Shown piece after piece: positions 62,274 through 64,000 of a stretch of 64,000 nt of DNA. The notes below the pieces were generated by a model. The model was not told where the DNA came from. It saw only the letters and a program-made list of their open reading frames with translations, and did not search any database. Position 1 is the stretch's first letter, and the number at the start of each line of letters is the position of its first letter. The translations under genes were made by a program, and so were the position numbers. This stretch comes from Salinisphaera sp963835375 (lineage in GTDB: Bacteria > Pseudomonadota > Gammaproteobacteria > Nevskiales > Salinisphaeraceae). The DNA is taken from contig CAWIGB010000036.1 in NCBI GenBank assembly GCA_963835375.1, positions 26,914-90,913 on the forward strand, given 5' to 3'.

Positions 62274-64000
62274 GTACAGCGATTGCACGCATCGCCATGG
62301 TCGGCAACCCGAACTGCGGCAAGACCGCCTTGTTCAATCGCCTGACCGGCAGCCGACAGAAAGTGGCGAACTACGCCGGCGTCACGGTCGAACGCAAAAG
62401 CGGTCGCATGACCACGGGGGCTGGCCGCGAGTTCGATGTCCTCGATCTGCCCGGCGCTTACAGCCTCGCGGCAGCGAGCCCGGACGAAGCGATCACGGCC
62501 TCGATCTGCGCCGGCACCCATGCCAGCGAGGCCGCGCCCGACGTGATCGTATGCGTGGTGGATGCCACCAATCTGCGGCTGCATCTGCGTTTCGTGCTGG
62601 AAGTGGCGCGTCTCGGCCGGCCCATGATCGTGGCCTTGAACATGATGGATGCCGCCCGCCGGCGCGGGATCGAGATCGATACCGCGCGTCTGGCCACCGA
62701 ACTCGGCGTACCGGTGATCGAGACCGTCGCCGTGCACCGTGAGGGCGTGGCCGCCCTGATCGCGCATCTGGACGGCGCACCGCCGGCACCGCCCACCCCG
62801 CGCGTCGAACACGCCGACATCCACACCGCTGCGCGCGTGTTGATGGATGCGACCGTCCGCCTGGCGAAGACCGGGCCCACGATCGAAGACCGGGTCGACG
62901 CCTGGACGCTGCACCCGGTGGCCGGGCCGGCGATCCTGGCCGCTCCTGATGTTCCTGATCTTTCAGGCCGTGTTCTCGTGGGCGGTACCGCTGATGAACG
63001 CGATCGATGCCGGCGTGACCGGCATCGGCGGCGCGGTGGCGAGTCTGCTGCCGGCCCATTCGGCGCTGCACAGTCTGGTCAGCGACGGCATCGTGGCCGG
63101 GGTGGGCGGCGTCCTCGTCTTTCTGCCACAGATCCTGATCCTGTTCCTGTTCATCCTCATGCTCGAGGAATCGGGTTATCTGCCGCGCGCGGCCTTTCTG
63201 CTGGACCGGCTGATGTTCAAGGTGGGGCTGACTGGCCGCGCCTTCATCCCGCTGCTGTCGAGCTTCGCCTGTGCCATCCCCGGCATCATGGCGACACGCA
63301 GCATGGCCGACTCGCGCGATCGGATGGCGACCATCCTGGTCGCGCCGCTGATGACCTGCTCGGCTCGTCTGCCGGTCTATACATTGCTGATCGCGGCCTT
63401 CATACCGCATCGCAGCGTGCTCGGCCTGTTCAATCTGCAGGGCATCGTGCTGTTCGGTCTGTATGTATTCGGCATCCTTGGGGCGATGGCCGTCGCATTC
63501 GTGATGAAGCATGTCCGAAGCGACAGTTCCGACCATGCGCTGTTGATGGAGCTGCCGGCCTATCGCATGCCAAACCCGCGCGATGTGGCGCTCGGTCTGT
63601 GGCAGCGGGCCCGGATGTTTCTGAAACGGGTGGGCGGCATCATCTTCACGGTCACGGTGCTGCTGTGGTTCCTGGCCAGCTTTCCGTTGCCGCCGGCCGG
63701 CGCGACCGGCCCCGCGATCGAATACAGCGTGGTGGGCTTCATCGGCCATTATCTGCACTACGTGCTGGCCCCGCTCGGCTTCAACTGGCAGATCTGCGTG
63801 GCGCTGGTGCCGGGCATGGCGGCCCGCGAGGTCGCCGTTTCAGCCCTGGGCACCGTGTATTCGATGTCGGGCAATCCGGCCGGTATCAGCCATCAGCTCG
63901 GCGCGCTGATCGGCCAGCAATGGTCGCTGGCGACCGCGTTGTCGCTGCTGGCCTGGTACGTGTTCGCGCCGCAGTGCATCTCCACGCTGGCCGTGATGCG
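62270..64000 (+). CDS. feoB: Ferrous iron transporter FeoB, one apparent frameshift, 3' end outside window
   Basis: FeoB combines a G-protein domain with a membrane iron channel. The G domain shows G1 GNPNCGKTALFNRLTG, G3 DLPGAYSLAA and G4 NMMD. After VAGPAILA the frame breaks; removing one C from CC at 62940-62941 continues ILALLMFLIFQAVFSWAVPLMN, here the first membrane helix, and on through the Gate region GYLPRAAFLLDRLM, LSSFACAIPGIMATR and MTCSARLPVYTLLI (conserved Cys residues), then AAREVAVSALGTVYS. The sequence runs off the window at YVFAPQCISTLAVM, close to the expected C-terminal helices. ATG 62270 overlaps the feoA stop. feoC cannot be judged. Confidence 0.93.
   Translation, partial: MSTAIARIAMVGNPNCGKTALFNRLTGSRQKVANYAGVTVERKSGRMTTGAGREFDVLDLPGAYSLAAASPDEAITASICAGTHASEAAPDVIVCVVDATNLRLHLRFVLEVARLGRPMIVALNMMDAARRRGIEIDTARLATELGVPVIETVAVHREGVAALIAHLDGAPPAPPTPRVEHADIHTAARVLMDATVRLAKTGPTIEDRVDAWTLHPVAGPAILAAPDVPDLSGRVLVGGTADERDRCRRDRHRRRGGESAAGPFGAAQSGQRRHRGRGGRRPRLSATDPDPVPVHPHARGIGLSAARGLSAGPADVQGGADWPRLHPAAVELRLCHPRHHGDTQHGRLARSDGDHPGRAADDLLGSSAGLYIADRGLHTASQRARPVQSAGHRAVRSVCIRHPWGDGRRIRDEACPKRQFRPCAVDGAAGLSHAKPARCGARSVAAGPDVSETGGRHHLHGHGAAVVPGQLSVAAGRRDRPRDRIQRGGLHRPLSALRAGPARLQLADLRGAGAGHGGPRGRRFSPGHRVFDVGQSGRYQPSARRADRPAMVAGDRVVAAGLVRVRAAVHLHAGRDA

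Noticed and set aside
1..64000. CRISPR arrays, tRNA or rRNA genes, transposases and prophage genes
   Set aside because: No regularly spaced repeats, no cloverleaf-like sequences noticed, and no transposase or phage motifs in any convincing frame; a covariance-model search would be needed to exclude small RNAs.

Overview
The window is a GC-rich (roughly two-thirds G+C by eye), densely coded chromosomal segment. The order nadD-rsfS-rlmH, then rng-yhdP-nitrilase-tldD, with an E. coli-type speD, holA, htpG and DdlA-type ligase, points to a gammaproteobacterium. A DoeC/DoeD-like pair (ectoine breakdown) and the general character suggest a halophile, perhaps Salinisphaera-like; that placement is inference and was not tested by any search. 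No rRNA, tRNA, CRISPR or transposase gene was seen. LAYOUT: 1-20.2 kb is housekeeping (OsmC protein, speD, holA, proA, nadD, rsfS, rlmH, rng, yhdP, nitrilase, quinone reductase, GNAT, tldD, rsmD, coaD, a secreted orphan, htpG with a sigma-32-like promoter, ddl, an unknown protein). 20.4-25.9 kb is a three-gene RND efflux operon that looks richer in A+T than its surroundings. 25.9-31.0 kb holds a zinc alcohol dehydrogenase, the DoeC/DoeD-like pair and a DUF429 protein. 31.1-45.2 kb is a sugar or sugar-alcohol locus. 45.2-52.8 kb is mixed: TraB-family protein, a 31-residue membrane protein, a RegA-type helix-turn-helix remnant, a phosphoesterase, MFS and SBF transporters, an old-yellow-enzyme homologue and a sorbosone-dehydrogenase-like propeller. 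53.1-64.0 kb holds a flavin monooxygenase and then an iron region with Fur-box-like sites. HOW THE GENES WORK TOGETHER: the 31.1-45.2 kb locus has a SorC-type regulator divergent from a gene closely resembling mycobacterial erythritol/L-threitol dehydrogenase, followed by a DUF2291 protein, a complete ABC importer, a D-erythrulose kinase (DhaKL-type), an RpiB-type isomerase and a triose-phosphate-isomerase-like protein. This matches the tetritol pathway: tetritol to erythrulose, to erythrulose phosphate, to D-erythrose 4-phosphate. A second ABC importer plus a ribokinase-like kinase converge on it. The iron region joins a FhuF-type ferric-siderophore reductase, a cyclic-peptide-type ABC exporter, a methyltransferase, a FhuB/FhuD/FhuC-type importer and FeoAB. 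QUALITY NOTE: five otherwise intact genes (nadD, rsmD, htpG, the flavin monooxygenase, feoB) need single-base deletions, seven in all and every one inside a run of 2-4 identical bases, to restore full-length proteins. The uniform direction and context suggest sequencing or assembly error rather than gene decay, so these genes are described as probably functional.
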